Shown here one piece after another: positions 12,321-23,312 of a stretch of DNA of 64,000 nt (positions are counted from its first letter, which is position 1; each line of letters opens with the position of its first letter). The notes below the pieces were generated by a model that was not told the DNA's origin, did no database searches, and saw only the letters and a program-made list of their open reading frames with translations. The stretch covers positions 558,001 through 622,000 of the forward strand of contig CM031560.1 in the NCBI GenBank assembly GCA_018466975.1, in the 5' to 3' direction. Made by a program: the position numbers and the translations under genes. This stretch comes from Sparassis latifolia (Eukaryota > Basidiomycota > Agaricomycetes > Polyporales > Sparassidaceae).

Positions 12321-13440
12321 TATCGGACCAGATATCGGGCGGAGAACACTAGACGAGGGAATGACAATCAGCGGCGGGGACATCAAGTGGAAGAGCGAGT
12401 GAATGCTCACCGGCACCTGTCGATCGACTGTCTGAGCAACACAAAGGGCGCGACATCATGAATGCGTCCGTTCATCCTCATCTCCTCCATGTCGTGAAAT
12501 CCGCCGTTTCGTCACGAGTGCGCACGTTGAAGGCAGCGGTGTGCCTGGCAGGGCGTCTTGAGAGGGCATGTTGAGGCTTGCAGTGCGGGGCTCCGGCGCA
12601 GTGAAGGGAATGCAGAAGAGTGCGCACAGCGCAAGAGGAGAGCAGGACAGGGTGGGGAGGCGGGCGAAAGGAGTGACCATGGGCGAGCATTAGGACAGAG
12701 AGCGCTTGGGGTCATTGACAGGAATGGCGAGTTGCGTTCACAGATCTTCGCGTTCTTGATATACTGGGTGAGCTCCTCGGACTGCATGTGACGTATTAGA
12801 GTTTCTTGCCTGCAATGATACATACAGCTTGTTGCTGCACTCTGGGAAGTGGCCCATATAAGCCCTCAATCTTTGTGGATTGCCTCTTGTCAGTGGAGAA
12901 ATAAACATCTTAATAAGATATACAATACCATTTAGCACAGCGACTCTCTTCCAGACGTCTTCGATTGGTTGTGTCCTCAATGTTTACACACGCGCCGACA
13001 AGTGGTTTACATGCGCCCACCCGTGAATACACGGGCTTACACACGCGACCCTCCTGCATAGCATGCGCCCACTCTTGAGGACATTGGTAGAAAAGCAAGG
13101 TGTAGAGGTCAGCGAGACAGTAAGTGACATGAGCCTTCGCGAAGGGATGTCACGACACGTCACATACTATGACCAAAGTGACCACAGTACAGCGGCAAGA
13201 ATATGGCATAGCCACTGGTGCACGTAGCTCAATTAATATTTCTGAGGGCTCGATCTACCCTACTTAGACCACGAGTTATACTTATATAGGCACCATAACA
13301 TTTGTGCCCACTTCACAATCCACTCTGAGCCTCCAACCGGTTGCGTGTGACTATAGTTACATTGCAAGAACAGGTCTGCTACTGAATCTATATACACGGT
13401 TAAAAAACCCAGACAGTGCGAGCAACTTTGAATGGAAATA
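12321..13440. other. Spacer left of the integrase unit
   Basis: Short minus-strand ORFs overlap here in several frames; one (about 12480-12690) could be a 5' exon of the gene at 11283-12319 but has no recognisable motif. At 13010-13050 there is a small hairpin-like repeat (cccgtgaatacacggg). No terminal inverted repeat matching the far side of the integrase unit was found. Confidence 0.35.
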
Positions 13441-15260
13441 TCACCAATGAAGCTCCGTCTTGCAGATGGCCAGTGCAATGGTCCAGTACTCCCTGCACTG
13501 CGAGATTGTTGTAGGCTGTGGGAGATGTGCCATTCGGCGGTGAAGATACTGCAGTTGGAGCACCGTGAAGGGACAATTAGGTTCATCAACTTCCACCATG
13601 CTGTACTCCTCTGGTTCGTGTGCGAAAAAGGGATTATTGTGGAAAAGATCGGGGGCGTTGTTCTGATCATGGTGAGAGAGGTAATGGTGATCACCTATGG
13701 CATCCCAATCAACACCATACCCAGCAATCTCCTCCTCAGGCACATCATTGGCGGCATCAAAGAAACCTCGCGCACCATCTGTGAGCATGCTGAAATGTCG
13801 CAGCTCCGCGGGACTCTTCCGTCCAAGCTCGGGGATGTCCATCTTGTGGCTATTCCAGGCATTAGCCCACGCAGTGATCTCTTGATTGATGATGGCAAGA
13901 AAGAGATAGTGTATGAGCCATATGTGGGCAGGATTGTCGGGGTGAAGTTCGAAGTAAAGTTCCAGTTCTTGGAAGAACGACTTTCACTTTGCACCTATCC
14001 CAGATGTAAAATCATACCATAGTCTCTCGATGCGGATGTTGTGAACACTCCTAATGGGACACCAGCATTCAGGATCATTTAACAGAAAGAAGAGCATGAA
14101 CCAACCTCCCCCAGATATATGAACCACGTTCGGGCCCCCTGACTTCCTCCATATATCGTGCAACAAGAACATTCTCTCCCCCGTGATCACCACGAACACG
14201 GCTGGGCAAACCGTGTACATGAATGAGTTCCTCGAACAAAGCTCCGACAGTCTCCGAACGGTTGTTGTTGCTCGCACGAATACCAGTAATAAATCGTGAA
14301 TAGCCATCAATGAAGCCGTGAACCACAATCTTGAAGCGAATCAAGCCTACTCGATAGGATACGTATAGTGAGTAAATTTGGGTGGACTATGTGTTAATTA
14401 GCTTACCATGTTGACCATCATGGTGCGACAAGGAATTATACCCTGCGACACGATAAACACGACGCTGTATCCACCGCACGCCAAAAGCCGCTGTGCATGG
14501 ACCATGGACACGAGCATAGGAGGCCTGGATACGACTGCGAGGCACACTATGTCCTGCATGCACCAGGTACCCATCTATCATGCGCCGACCAAATAAGGGG
14601 AATGCACTGAGAATTTGTTGCATGATAGCATCAAGTTCGTCATCCGCTAGATCAGATTGCGAAGCTGTAGAGGAGCTAAAACGTCGATACAGCTGACCAT
14701 CAGACCCTATAAAGTCAATGTAGACCGGATCTCCAGGTTCTGCTAACCCATACTCCAGTGCCGCACGGCGTACTGTACGTGCGGAAGTTCCAAAGGTGTC
14801 CCCAAGCTCTGTGCTCCCTCTGAACAGGAGAGAAGTCTCCAGAACATCTGGATCAAAATAGATCCTTGGTCGACCTGGGCGCCCTGTGTACAGGGTATAA
14901 GCGGCTGGTACTGGAGCGGCATCCGGTACATCTGCAGACTGATGCTTGGCAGCCTCCAGCATACCAATCATAACATGCAGTTGATCATGCATCCAGTCTC
15001 GCATTTCAGTGCTCAGCGCAGAGTACTGGGCATAATGAGGTAAGCAAAGAATTTTATTTCCACATACTTGCTTGCGTGCTCACTTCTTGAATTTGATTAG
15101 CCAACCGAACACATTCATGAATTTGCGCCTCTAAGCGTGCAGCATCTCCTATCTGTGTATGAAGGGCTTGGCGTACATTATTCTGAATGTTCTCGTAGGC
15201 TTGCACGATTGTGAATAGAGGGAGCGGTAGCACTGGGAGCGAGCAGTTCATGGCCAACAT
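13441..15260 (-). pseudogene. IS3-like (rve_3 type) DDE integrase, one in-frame stop
   Basis: Four exons: 15084-15260, 14407-15025, 14106-14346 and 13441-14050, joined by 58-, 60- and 55-nt GT-AG introns, would give 548 codons. The first exon is a helical region, followed by a DNA-binding-like region containing ELGDTFGTSARTVRRAALEY. The catalytic core reads HGFIDGYSRF (first Asp), SRVRGDHGGEN (second Asp) and SVHNIRIERLWYDF (Glu), in the spacing of an IS3/retroviral integrase fold. A TGA at 13984-13986 interrupts GAK-stop-KSFFQELE, where relatives have Trp, a single G-to-A change. The frame stays open for another 180 codons. The product would bind element ends and catalyse strand transfer; this copy is probably inactive. 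The N-terminal Met is the least certain point. Confidence 0.75.
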
Positions 15261-15504
15261 TGTAGCTTTCGGGGTGAGGCAGTGTACCAGATAGCAAATT
15301 ATAGATTATCGACAGTACTGAACCAGCACGGACAGTACTTCGCACGCACAAGCTTTTTATGGAGACAATGGTGATTGAATTCATGGCGACAATAAGTAGT
15401 AGTACAGCAGTAATTAGTACATCTCTATCAGTAACAACAACGGGGGTTGAATGATGACAATGTGGAATGCGATGAGCAGCATGTATAGGTAGAGAAGGCG
15501 AAGT

Positions 15505-18500
15505 CTACGTGTAGGAGTCTGCACCCAGTTGCATCAGCGTGATATGCAAAGATTCATCGAGCTTCGTTGCTTGAGTGTCGGAAGCAGGCAGCTCAGTATC
15601 AAGTGCAGCCTTCATGGCAGTGTTCAGGTAGACGTCGAGGCGGTACATGCATGAATGAGGCACCGGTGTGACAATGTCATTGACGGGCTGCAATAAAGAA
15701 ACTGGTCAGAATGGACACTGGCGAGGTAATGCTGATGCAACGAACATCAAAAGCGACACTGGACATGTTGGAATCTGTGCGACCAGCGAAGAGTGATGCT
15801 GTAGGGATCTGCTGATGCATCTCAATCTACAAGACATAATATATATTGCATAAGCGCACTGCGTGCATTTAACACTAGAAGCACTCACTGTGAATTGGCA
15901 TTCTCCTGCTGGCAAGAAGTCTATTCCACTGAGAGTCTTGACAAAGCGACGTGCTCGGAAGCCTGGGTCTGCTGCATCATGTACCCTTGCAGGAGAATTG
16001 ACCAAGCTGTGAATGAGGTCAGAATTAGGATGACCTGTACCGCGTGGGTAGCGCTCTACTGCTAGTTTCAATTTCGGCATGTATATGGCCATCTCCTGCA
16101 TAAATTCGGATGTGCCGTTGGTGGTGAATCGTAGTCGTTTAATGACGGGATTGGCACTAGTGATACGACAGTGGTAGATGCGAGACAAGAGATACTTGGA
16201 TGAGGAAGCTATCTCCTGCAACATGCCATCATTGTAAGCTTTCTTGCACTAGTGAGTATCGGGTGACGAGAGCACTTACTTCACATAGCGGCTGAAGGCC
16301 ACCACCTAACGGTCTATTGAGACCATCACAGAAAGCGGAGAAGAGGCGAGACATGGACTCTCCGACAAAATATGCAGGCACGGTGTTTGCTCCGAGCAGG
16401 GCGCCAAGATAAATATTAAGTACATAGTCATTCCATTGGTCAGAGGAACAGTGTTCAAATTCTCCGAGCTGACGACAACACAGAATTAGATAGATCAAAT
16501 TTAAGGGTAAACATATTACCATTGCACCGGTTCTGGACTGCACAAGACAGGCGAGATCAATTCTGTCCTTGTGTGTTTGTGGGAATGGTTCTCCGTGAGA
16601 GGCAGGTAGCCGAGCAAGTGAAGTAAAGATGCCAGGGAGAATGTCAGCTAGCCATAAGCGATCAATGAGAGTGTTTGGTCCATTGATAGCGACCTCAATC
16701 AGAGCTGGCGAAATAGGATCTGGTCCAATGCCCGCAAAGAATATGAACATCGCACAAATAACGCCGCAGGCAAAAGCAGTATCGAGTGAATCCGAGGATG
16801 GTGGAAGGGGAGAAATGCGCAGAGATTTAAAGGCATCCTCTTGATTCACAACCTCGAAGACACTTTCACGAGCACAGAGATTCAAAGCAGCTTGTAGTAT
16901 CTCACGTGTGACTCCATCGCCAATGTGACTCCATCGCCAACTGCATCAGTTGTGTCGTCACTACCACTGAAATGCAGTGAGCGGAGGTTTTCTATCAAAG
17001 TCATATGTTGAAATGGACTTACACTGTGAAGAGCCACTCCATGGCGAACAAGTTATCGAGGCAGATGTCCTGTGGTACGATTGTCTTCTTGGTCCCAGGA
17101 ATTTCTGGATGCCTGCTCTCTCTAAAACGATAGTCGGGTTCCAGGCGCTTCTTCCTGAGAACGGTGATGAGAATGAGAGCGGCACTTTCAATAGTGTCGG
17201 CTTCAATAAAAAAATTTGGACGGTCAGTCTTCGGTTGTTTGCGCCCTTCTATTGCTTCTTGTAGGGCAATTATGGAAGCATATTTCGGAGTTACAGGCAG
17301 CTGGTATATTATGGAGTGAGTCGCATTGGGTTGTTCGACACCAGTAGGAGATGAAGGAGCAGAAGACGATACGGTATCAGGAGACATTGAACGTCGCTCA
17401 GCTGATGAGGATGGGTAGAAGGGCATTGCCCAAGTCGACAGTATAGGTGCAGAAATATTTGATCGCTGAGACGTAGTGCTTGACACTGTGGACATATGCA
17501 CAGACTCGGAGGATGTGGGAGATGATACAGGAGATGGCACAGCTGCGGCATTATTCAGAGCAAGGGTAGTGAGGTCTGAAGGAGGAAATAAATATGGTCG
17601 GGCATGTGGCGGCAACGTCACACCGTACGCACTGAGACCATTTACATCCGCATCGTTAAATTGCAAAGGTGGAACACCCATTGTCTCAGGCACATGAGAA
17701 TGTGCGACCTCTATACCTCATTCCATGTTAGCATCAACGACGTCCATCGGCACGCCCTCTCTCACGGGCAGTAGGGCAGGGCTGATAGAACGAGAATGAG
17801 AATGTCTCTGCGGACAACTTGCGTGGCATGGAGGCAACTCGTCTTCAGATAGATCAAGGGTGTACCGCTGCATGGCAATTGCAGTGAAGATGCGACGGTG
17901 AAAGCAATAGTGAGGTTGATTTGATACATCAACAGCGCCGATAATAGGACCGCCTTTAGGACCTGGCAAAGTCATGAGTGTTGTAGTTAAAGTTGAGCGT
18001 ATTGAATACGTACAAAGGAAAACAATTCCCTGGTGTGGATCGCGAGGGTTCTGAATCTTTTTGCCCCTCTTGATAAGCTGTTCATGTGAATACGAGAAAG
18101 CGACGGCAGCTGTGTCCAGGTAGATATTCGTGCCAGCGGTCGCTCGCATGGTATTGCCCAAGAACATGAGCGAGAACGGCAGTTGATGGAATTGCTCCCG
18201 CAGGTCACGATTCGACTCGTTCGGTGGAAGATTCAGAGATGGAGGAGTTGGTGTCCACTGAGGAAACATCAGGTTCTTTGCGTTAACCATGTTCTGGACA
18301 GCGTTGTAGATAATGGGAAGAACTGAGTCATCCGGATTTGCAGTAGTCAGCGTAATGTCCGTAGCGAGACCACATTCCATCAGAAACATGATGTCGCTCT
18401 CAAGCCGAGCGCCCACATGCAATCTCATATGCGGATAGTCATCTTCGTCCAGTGCAGTCAAATTCTCGTACTGTGGAAGATAGAAAATGAGCTTTGCAGG

Positions 18501-18956
18501 CCAATAATGAACTGCAATACGTACACTTTGTGGCAATAAAACAAGTGTTAGTCCTGAAATCGTCACCGGAGCTGGTCGTGGCCGCAGTACACCCATTGAT
18601 GAGTCTCGTTTATGTCCTGGCTTGCGGCGCACAACACCTGAGACAACACCGGGTGGAGGCGTACCGGATGGTATGCCCAACTGAAGTGAGAATGGAGTAA
18701 GTCCAGGTGGGGGAACAAATGGAACACCAGGCTGCATAGTGGGAGGCATGTATTGAGGCATCGGACCATGCATACGTGGAGTGCTGAAACTTGCTGGCGG
18801 CACATGCGAAGGACCGGCAAGTGGCATGTATGCATTATGAGGTGGAACTGCAGGAGGAGGTGGTGGTGGTAGAGGAGCAGACAGATGCGAAGTCGGAGCA
18901 TGATACTGTTGACCGAAATGGGGAGCTTCAAATTGAGCGGGCATCATAGTGGCCAT
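15505..18956 (-). pseudogene. HECT-like protein gene of the integrase element, frameshifted
   Basis: Minus-strand exons run from 18956 to 15505. The first is proline-rich (SAPLPPPPPP) and then globular; a 51-nt intron lies inside it and a 45-nt intron near 17709-17753 joins the next frame. The second exon is Ser/Pro-rich and ends DNLFAMEWLFTV. The third reads LPGIFTSLARLP..., has a 51-nt intron, and ends GGLQPLCE; the next (after intron 16216-16279) ends RRFVKTLSGIDFLPAGECQFT. The last exon contains TPVPHSCMYRLDV. This order matches a HECT C-lobe: RFVTG-like strand, then the catalytic Cys in an LPxAHTCFNxL-like motif. HECT proteins transfer ubiquitin from E2 to substrates. A perfect 17-bp tandem duplication at 16907-16940 breaks the frame. 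HECT assignment is by motif, not by search. Confidence 0.6.
16907..16940 (-). repeat. 17-bp tandem duplication that shifts the HECT-like frame
   Basis: The unit tgtgactccatcgccaa occurs twice without a gap (16907-16923 and 16924-16940). With one copy, the minus strand reads DAVGDGVTREILQAALNL continuously; with two, the frame is lost. The duplication must be recent because the copies are identical. Confidence 0.9.
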
Positions 18957-19886
18957 GAAATCACTTTATAATGCACTAAAGATCAGTCTCAATTGGCGAA
19001 GATTTCGAATTACATATGTGGATGGAAGCCTTTGGTGTGCACTGTATCGTGCACCACACCTGCATACTGCAGCAAAATCGGTGACCTACGTCATTGAGAT
19101 AGCTCAGCCTTAATCATTCCTCTGAGTAAGCCCCCACATACCGGTCCAGGTGTCTGGTCAACAAACTGGGAACAAGAGTTAGGTTCATAACCGCCGCGTG
19201 GTGGAAATGTGCACGTTTGATGAGTTTGCATTGCGGGCACAGCGTGTTCATCATACGTGTGCCCACAGTAGCATGCCGCCTATGCTACTTATCAATGCAA
19301 GCCAAGGAAGCTTTAGGATACAACCTACCTTTGGGTTATGCTCGTCCACGGACACATGAGCGGAGCAAATAGTAGGCCCGCATGGCAGGCAGTGCAGCCA
19401 AGAATTAGCATCCATATGAGCAGTGCTGATGAGAATGGGTCGTTGAAGAAAAGATGGTCGAGACTGAGACCGAATCACTGGTGTAACGAGGAAAAGGTGA
19501 AATCTTTGCATGAAGATGGGAGCAGTTTCTTGCTCGTTGCAATTGTTGAGTTCTGACCGACAACCGGGTGAGATGATTGATAGTATATGAAGGAGAGAAA
19601 ACATACAAAAAATACCGTCAAAAAAATGGCCGGAGTTGCAGGAGATTTCTGGAGAAGAGACTGTTGCGTGCAAACGATTGATTGAAATTCGATTAGCCGA
19701 GGTGGCGAGAGTGCAAAGTGAGTATAAAGCAGTGTACTGTGCCAAATAGTGAATAGTGCTACAATAGCATGAGTGAGTGGAGGGAGGGTAAAGAGGGTGG
19801 GCGGAAAGGAAGGGAGGGGAAAAAAACGTGGCAGCGGCTTGACAGTGGGGTACTTGCTGTGACATCTTCATTGGTCTTGTTTGCAC
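18957..19886 (-). other. Likely 5' exons or leader of the HECT-like gene
   Basis: A minus-strand open frame contains a Cys/His-rich segment (WLHCLPCGPTICSAHVSVDE) followed by a plausible donor (gtaggt) and a second segment with CPQC or HAVPAMQTHQTC, depending on frame. This could be a zinc-binding N-terminal part of the HECT-like protein. Exon joins are not resolved; AG-rich and T-rich tracts near 19790-19840 look non-coding. Confidence 0.35.
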
Positions 19887-20500
19887 GTCCTCATCACTGT
19901 CCTATCACAGTTAGTTGCGACCAAAAAAATAACAGAGAATAAAGTAGTCCAAAAGACATACCAGCAGTCATACGGCCCTGCCATTCAGCCCTGCTAGTAC
20001 ATTAGAGCGAGGATACAGGTCGTGCTACATACCACTGCAAGTATACAAAATAATGTCTGTAGTTCACCTACATTTGACTGTTGCAAGGCTCCAGATACGA
20101 TGGTGCTGAACATTTGAACGGCTGAGACGGACAGACATTCACAGCCATCTGACGGAGACTAGGTCGATCAGACCTGAATGTGGCTATGATATCGGTAAAG
20201 CAACTCTGCCAAATAAGGTAATTCTTGCCATGGAGATTAACATATGCATCTCGTCGCTGTCATTCTCACTTTAGCTCAGACTGAAGCTTGAGGTTAATCC
20301 AGATGTAGTGACCAGCCCGTTTCAAAGTCTATAACCAACAATAGCATTTTAATCAATGTAGATCGGAGTCGACGCAACAAAGTAGTAATGATACATATCA
20401 TACAAAGGGGCACCTCGAGTAACACACACCAGGTGGCAGGGGAAAACGCGGCCAAAGATGGGGTTGCTCATCGAAGATGGATGCATACCCATGGACTGTA
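19887..20500. other. Spacer right of the integrase unit
   Basis: No gene or repeat partner was recognised. A small palindromic stretch (ggtcgatcagacc, about 20162) is present. The right end of the integrase element should lie here or just before. Confidence 0.35.
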
Positions 20501-20504
20501 CATA

Positions 20505-21010
20505 CTCACCACCATCCAGTACTTGAAGTTTACCGCCTCCCAGTATGGGTCATCTCCCGGCCAGAATATCCGACCAGCGGTTTCGAACTCATCGCTGAAC
20601 ATCGGATTGTACGTTGTACCGTCTGACCCTGAGCGGGTATAAAACTCCTCCGTGGTATCCTTATTGATCAACTTTGGCCTGCTGGGCAAATCTGGAATGC
20701 TCCGACGAATTAATTCCTCCAAGATTGTATCCTGGCATTACGGGCGTAGGGTTTTTATAGTACATGATGATTGGGTAGCCGGCAAAGGGTGTTAGCAGGT
20801 CGAGAACGACCACGGCAATGGCGGACACATTCAGCCAACCATGCACAGAGAAGGGCGTGCGTGAGTGGTCCATTCTGGCGTCGCGCACAGGGTCTGGGCT
20901 GTGCAGCGTATCGTCGAGGTCCTTGTCCCGTGGATCCCACATGTGGGATACATTTGCCAATGTTGCAGAGGTGACGAGATGTGATGTGTCTTGTCGCCAT
21001 TTGAGCTTGC
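20505..21010 (-). pseudogene. KRE6/SKN1 beta-glucan synthesis protein, N-terminal fragment
   Basis: The minus strand encodes SHMWDPRDKDLDDTLHSPDP, then one membrane segment (VSAIAVVVLDLLTPFAGYPI), YNLGGINSS and, in a different frame, IPDLPSRPKLINKDT and MFSDEFETAGRIFWPGDDPY ending AVNFKYW. This is the order found in KRE6/SKN1 (GH16-like) proteins, type II Golgi/ER membrane proteins needed for beta-1,6-glucan. A frameshift near 20712 separates the two frames. After KYW a donor-like gtgagt follows and the catalytic region is missing: no downstream exon was found toward 20.0 kb. Full-length relatives have several hundred more residues. It is a truncated, frameshifted gene fragment. Confidence 0.75.
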
Positions 21011-21176
21011 CGAGAGCTCAGAAGCGGCACTGAATCGGGAGGAGATACGTTCAGATTGCACTGAGACGTGGTCAGTACAACTCCGGACAAAAATCAGTGA
21101 GAACTCACCGAGTACGAGCCATAACTCCAACCAATGTTACCCGTCGCAGCACATGTGTGGTCTCGCTCGCTCCTCA

Positions 21177-21700
21177 TCATTCCGGCTCTTTATGCTCCCA
21201 GTGAGGAAGCCCCGGCCACCGAGTGGACTGCACAGAGGGCAAATCAGTCCTGCGTATGCATGAACAGCCTAAGGGAGTTGTGTACGAGTAGGCGGTGATA
21301 GCAACGCTGAGGTCCTGTGCCATCGCGATAACTACGGTATGCTCAATATGACTATTCGAAAGCGACAGACGAGCGTACATACCTTTATTCGTCTCCACGT
21401 CATAGGACCGTAGGCTGATCTCGATCTCAACCACTGCAATAGGGTGCACCCGCGAGCAGAGCGCATCAAGTCCTCCCACAGTGACAAGACATCGGAAAGT
21501 GACCCACCGCATGCGCCCGCCTTAGCGTCTCAGCACTGCACTCAGACAGTCCAACGTAGTCAAACAGGCCGTCCTTAGCATACACCGCAAGGGTGTGCAC
21601 ATGACCTCTTCAATTGGGGTGTTCCAGTCGACATGTGCAGATTCAAGCAAATACAGGTGAGTAGTCCCGCATAGGGCTGCGTTTATCGCGTCGATGCCGC
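21177..21700 (-). pseudogene. Fragment of an unrecognised gene family, related to the 12.2-kb block
   Basis: The exon block at 21599-21690 translates to INAALCGTTHLYLLESAHVDW and continues upstream as LKRGIDA. Downstream in the minus direction a further open stretch (WVTFRCLVTVGGLDALCSRV ... RSYDVETNK, about 21375-21512) is followed by a donor-like site. Stops and frame changes lie between the two. The family is unknown; the same exon type occurs in the gene at 11283-12319, so this looks like a partial, degraded paralog. Confidence 0.45.
21599..21690 (-). repeat. Exon-like block shared with 12229-12320 (copy 2)
   Basis: Same orientation and reading frame as copy 1, roughly 90 percent identical by eye over about 90 bp. 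Flanks differ completely. This marks duplication of part of a gene between two places about 9.4 kb apart. Confidence 0.75.
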
Positions 21701-21984
21701 GCTTGAGGCCCTCTGGCCTGCTCCCAGATACTCAGTGAAGCGACGCGAGAAGGAACCCGAGCACTCACGAGGAGTTGACGGCGAAGCTGCAGTACTTCAG
21801 GCTGCCCTGTGGAGGATCAAGGTAAGCGTGATGTGGCAGCTGAACAATGGAACACACTTGCCTTGACGGAGAGGCCATCCGGTCATAATCGGAACACTTA
21901 TCGAAGAATCGCGCAACGAGCTCGAGGTTCGCGGTAGACATCTCTGGGCCATAAAATTCGCCTGGCCAAACGTCATGAGCAGTG

Positions 21985-22290
21985 CGCGGAATGGATGAGA
22001 TCCTGCAACCTACCGCTGCATCGACATTGTGTGGGCAGACTTTGTTTTACGGGTGATGAAGGTGAGCAAATCTGGCTGACTGCGGCGGAAGTTGGGACGT
22101 TCGAAGTGTTAAGCTTCGGTGTCGTGTCGCTCCTCAAGACACCTTGCTGAAGGTGAGGAATTTTGTGAAATCCGTACATACTTAGTTGCCGCACGATGTG
22201 AACTTCTGGTGCTTGAACCAATGGCTGAGCACCTCCCTTGCAATCCGCTCATAGTTAAGTACTTGCACGAGCATCAGGGTCGGACCGGGG
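21985..22290 (-). pseudogene. Heat-shock-factor DNA-binding domain fragment, frameshifted
   Basis: Minus-strand frames carry consecutive parts of an HSF-type winged-helix domain: VLNYERIAREVLSHWFKHQ, then VRQLSMYGFHKIPHLQQGVL, then FERPNFRRSQPDLLTFITRK. The first break looks like a 4-nt loss between KFTS and VRQL (Phe codon region). The second is a 5-nt tandem duplication (gacac gacac) after VLRSD. A TAA follows in the third segment. HSF domains bind nGAAn heat-shock elements in the nucleus. No trimerisation or activation region was found nearby, so this is a gene fragment, not a functional factor. Confidence 0.75.
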
Positions 22291-22790
22291 GAGAAACTGA
22301 CGGTAGAACGACCTGTGTATCTGCTCATCAGTCTTGAAATCATAGACGATTGTGGGGATGGAGTGATGTTGAGGTAGACTTACCGCCGCAGGAGCGCATG
22401 AAACTCATTCATAGAGTTCCTGGGGAAAGGGAGCAACAATGAGACGAGTAGCTCGATATGCTGTACTAGGCAGATCTTCAGATATGGTGCTAACTTGAAG
22501 ACGCTCATCGACTGCATTTGGCAGTCGGAGGGCGCTTGCTCCCCACGTGGCAAGATTTCTGACAGCTTCCGATTATTTTTGTTTCTTCGACAGCTTTCAA
22601 AATAAAGTCCGACTATACCTGTCATATTCGCCGGCTGAACTATTGTGCAATGCATTTATTTTCCTACTGCACAGAGGGAGCTCGGCGTTCACCCGAGCAG
22701 AAGCTCGCGTCATGATCATGTGCAAATCATGTGAGGGCAAGCTGCCGTTGCGCCGACGTCAATATTCAAACTCAACGTTTCCCACGGGGG

Positions 22791-22800
22791 ACCTCTCAGA
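22791..22800. other. Left target site of Gypsy element 1 (TSD caga, 22797-22800)
   Basis: The 4 bp caga precede the left LTR and are repeated directly after the right LTR (28452-28455). A 4-bp duplication supports an intact insertion without later recombination of the flanks. Confidence 0.7.
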
Positions 22801-23194
22801 TGTGGTATCGCCCTATTTCTTACGGAGCTCAGACCGGTGAGACTGCGAAACGGGGCGAGAGAATTCTGGTGTATTCGTCGTTCTCGGCCTACTTAAATAC
22901 TCGTACAGTACAATCGGTCTGAGTCAGTACCGAGATAAGTGTAGTCAGCGAGAGACAAGCCGAGCCGTGGGATCGATGCTACGTAGAGTCAGAATCTCGA
23001 TGGGAATAAGGACAAGTCGTCATACGTAGCGGGTGACTTGTCAGAGGGTCGGGAAGTGACGAAATCGTATGACTAGGAATAGGGGAACTGAGTCGAGAAT
23101 ATGTCGTACAAGATCTCCTCAAAATGAAATGGAGACATACCATTTTCGGAAGGGACACAACAAGACCAAACCGAACACGTCGTCGGGCCCAACA
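22801..23194 (-). repeat. Left (3') LTR of Gypsy element 1
   Basis: 394 bp, starting tgtggtatcg and ending cccaaca. It differs from 28058-28451 only at a CpG (gtcggg here, gtcagg there). Termini are the usual TG...CA. Confidence 0.95.
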
Positions 23195-23204
23195 CCATCC
23201 CCTC
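23195..23204 (-). other. Polypurine tract of Gypsy element 1
   Basis: On the minus strand GAGGGGATGG abuts the 3' LTR, the expected primer site for plus-strand DNA synthesis. Confidence 0.7.
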
Positions 23205-23312
23205 GTACAAGAACCTTGCTCCGGCAAGATAAACGACGAATACTGACAACCAAGGAGACAGAAGACAATAAGAGAAGGTAGGTCATGCGTCAAAAGAGCT
23301 GACACCATTTTT

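Larger units (their letters stand above)
13441..19886 (-). mobile_element. Decayed two-gene element: IS3-like DDE integrase plus HECT-like protein
   Basis: Two adjacent genes on the minus strand, about 250 bp apart, encode an integrase with a DDE triad and a large protein ending in a HECT-like active-site segment. Both are disabled by small lesions. The integrase type resembles the rve_3/IS3-like integrases that are repeated in fungal and animal genomes, some described as IS3EU elements; that comparison is from memory. Outer limits are not defined: no inverted repeats or target duplication could be matched between about 12.5-13.4 kb and 19.9-20.4 kb. Confidence 0.55.

Noticed and set aside
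19251..19886. Independent 211-codon minus-strand gene
   Set aside because: Low-complexity, no motif beyond a short Cys/His stretch; better explained as leader or 5' exons of the HECT-like gene.
12980..20400. Terminal inverted repeats of the integrase/HECT unit
   Set aside because: Several small palindromes were compared across both flanks; none matched the other side beyond chance.
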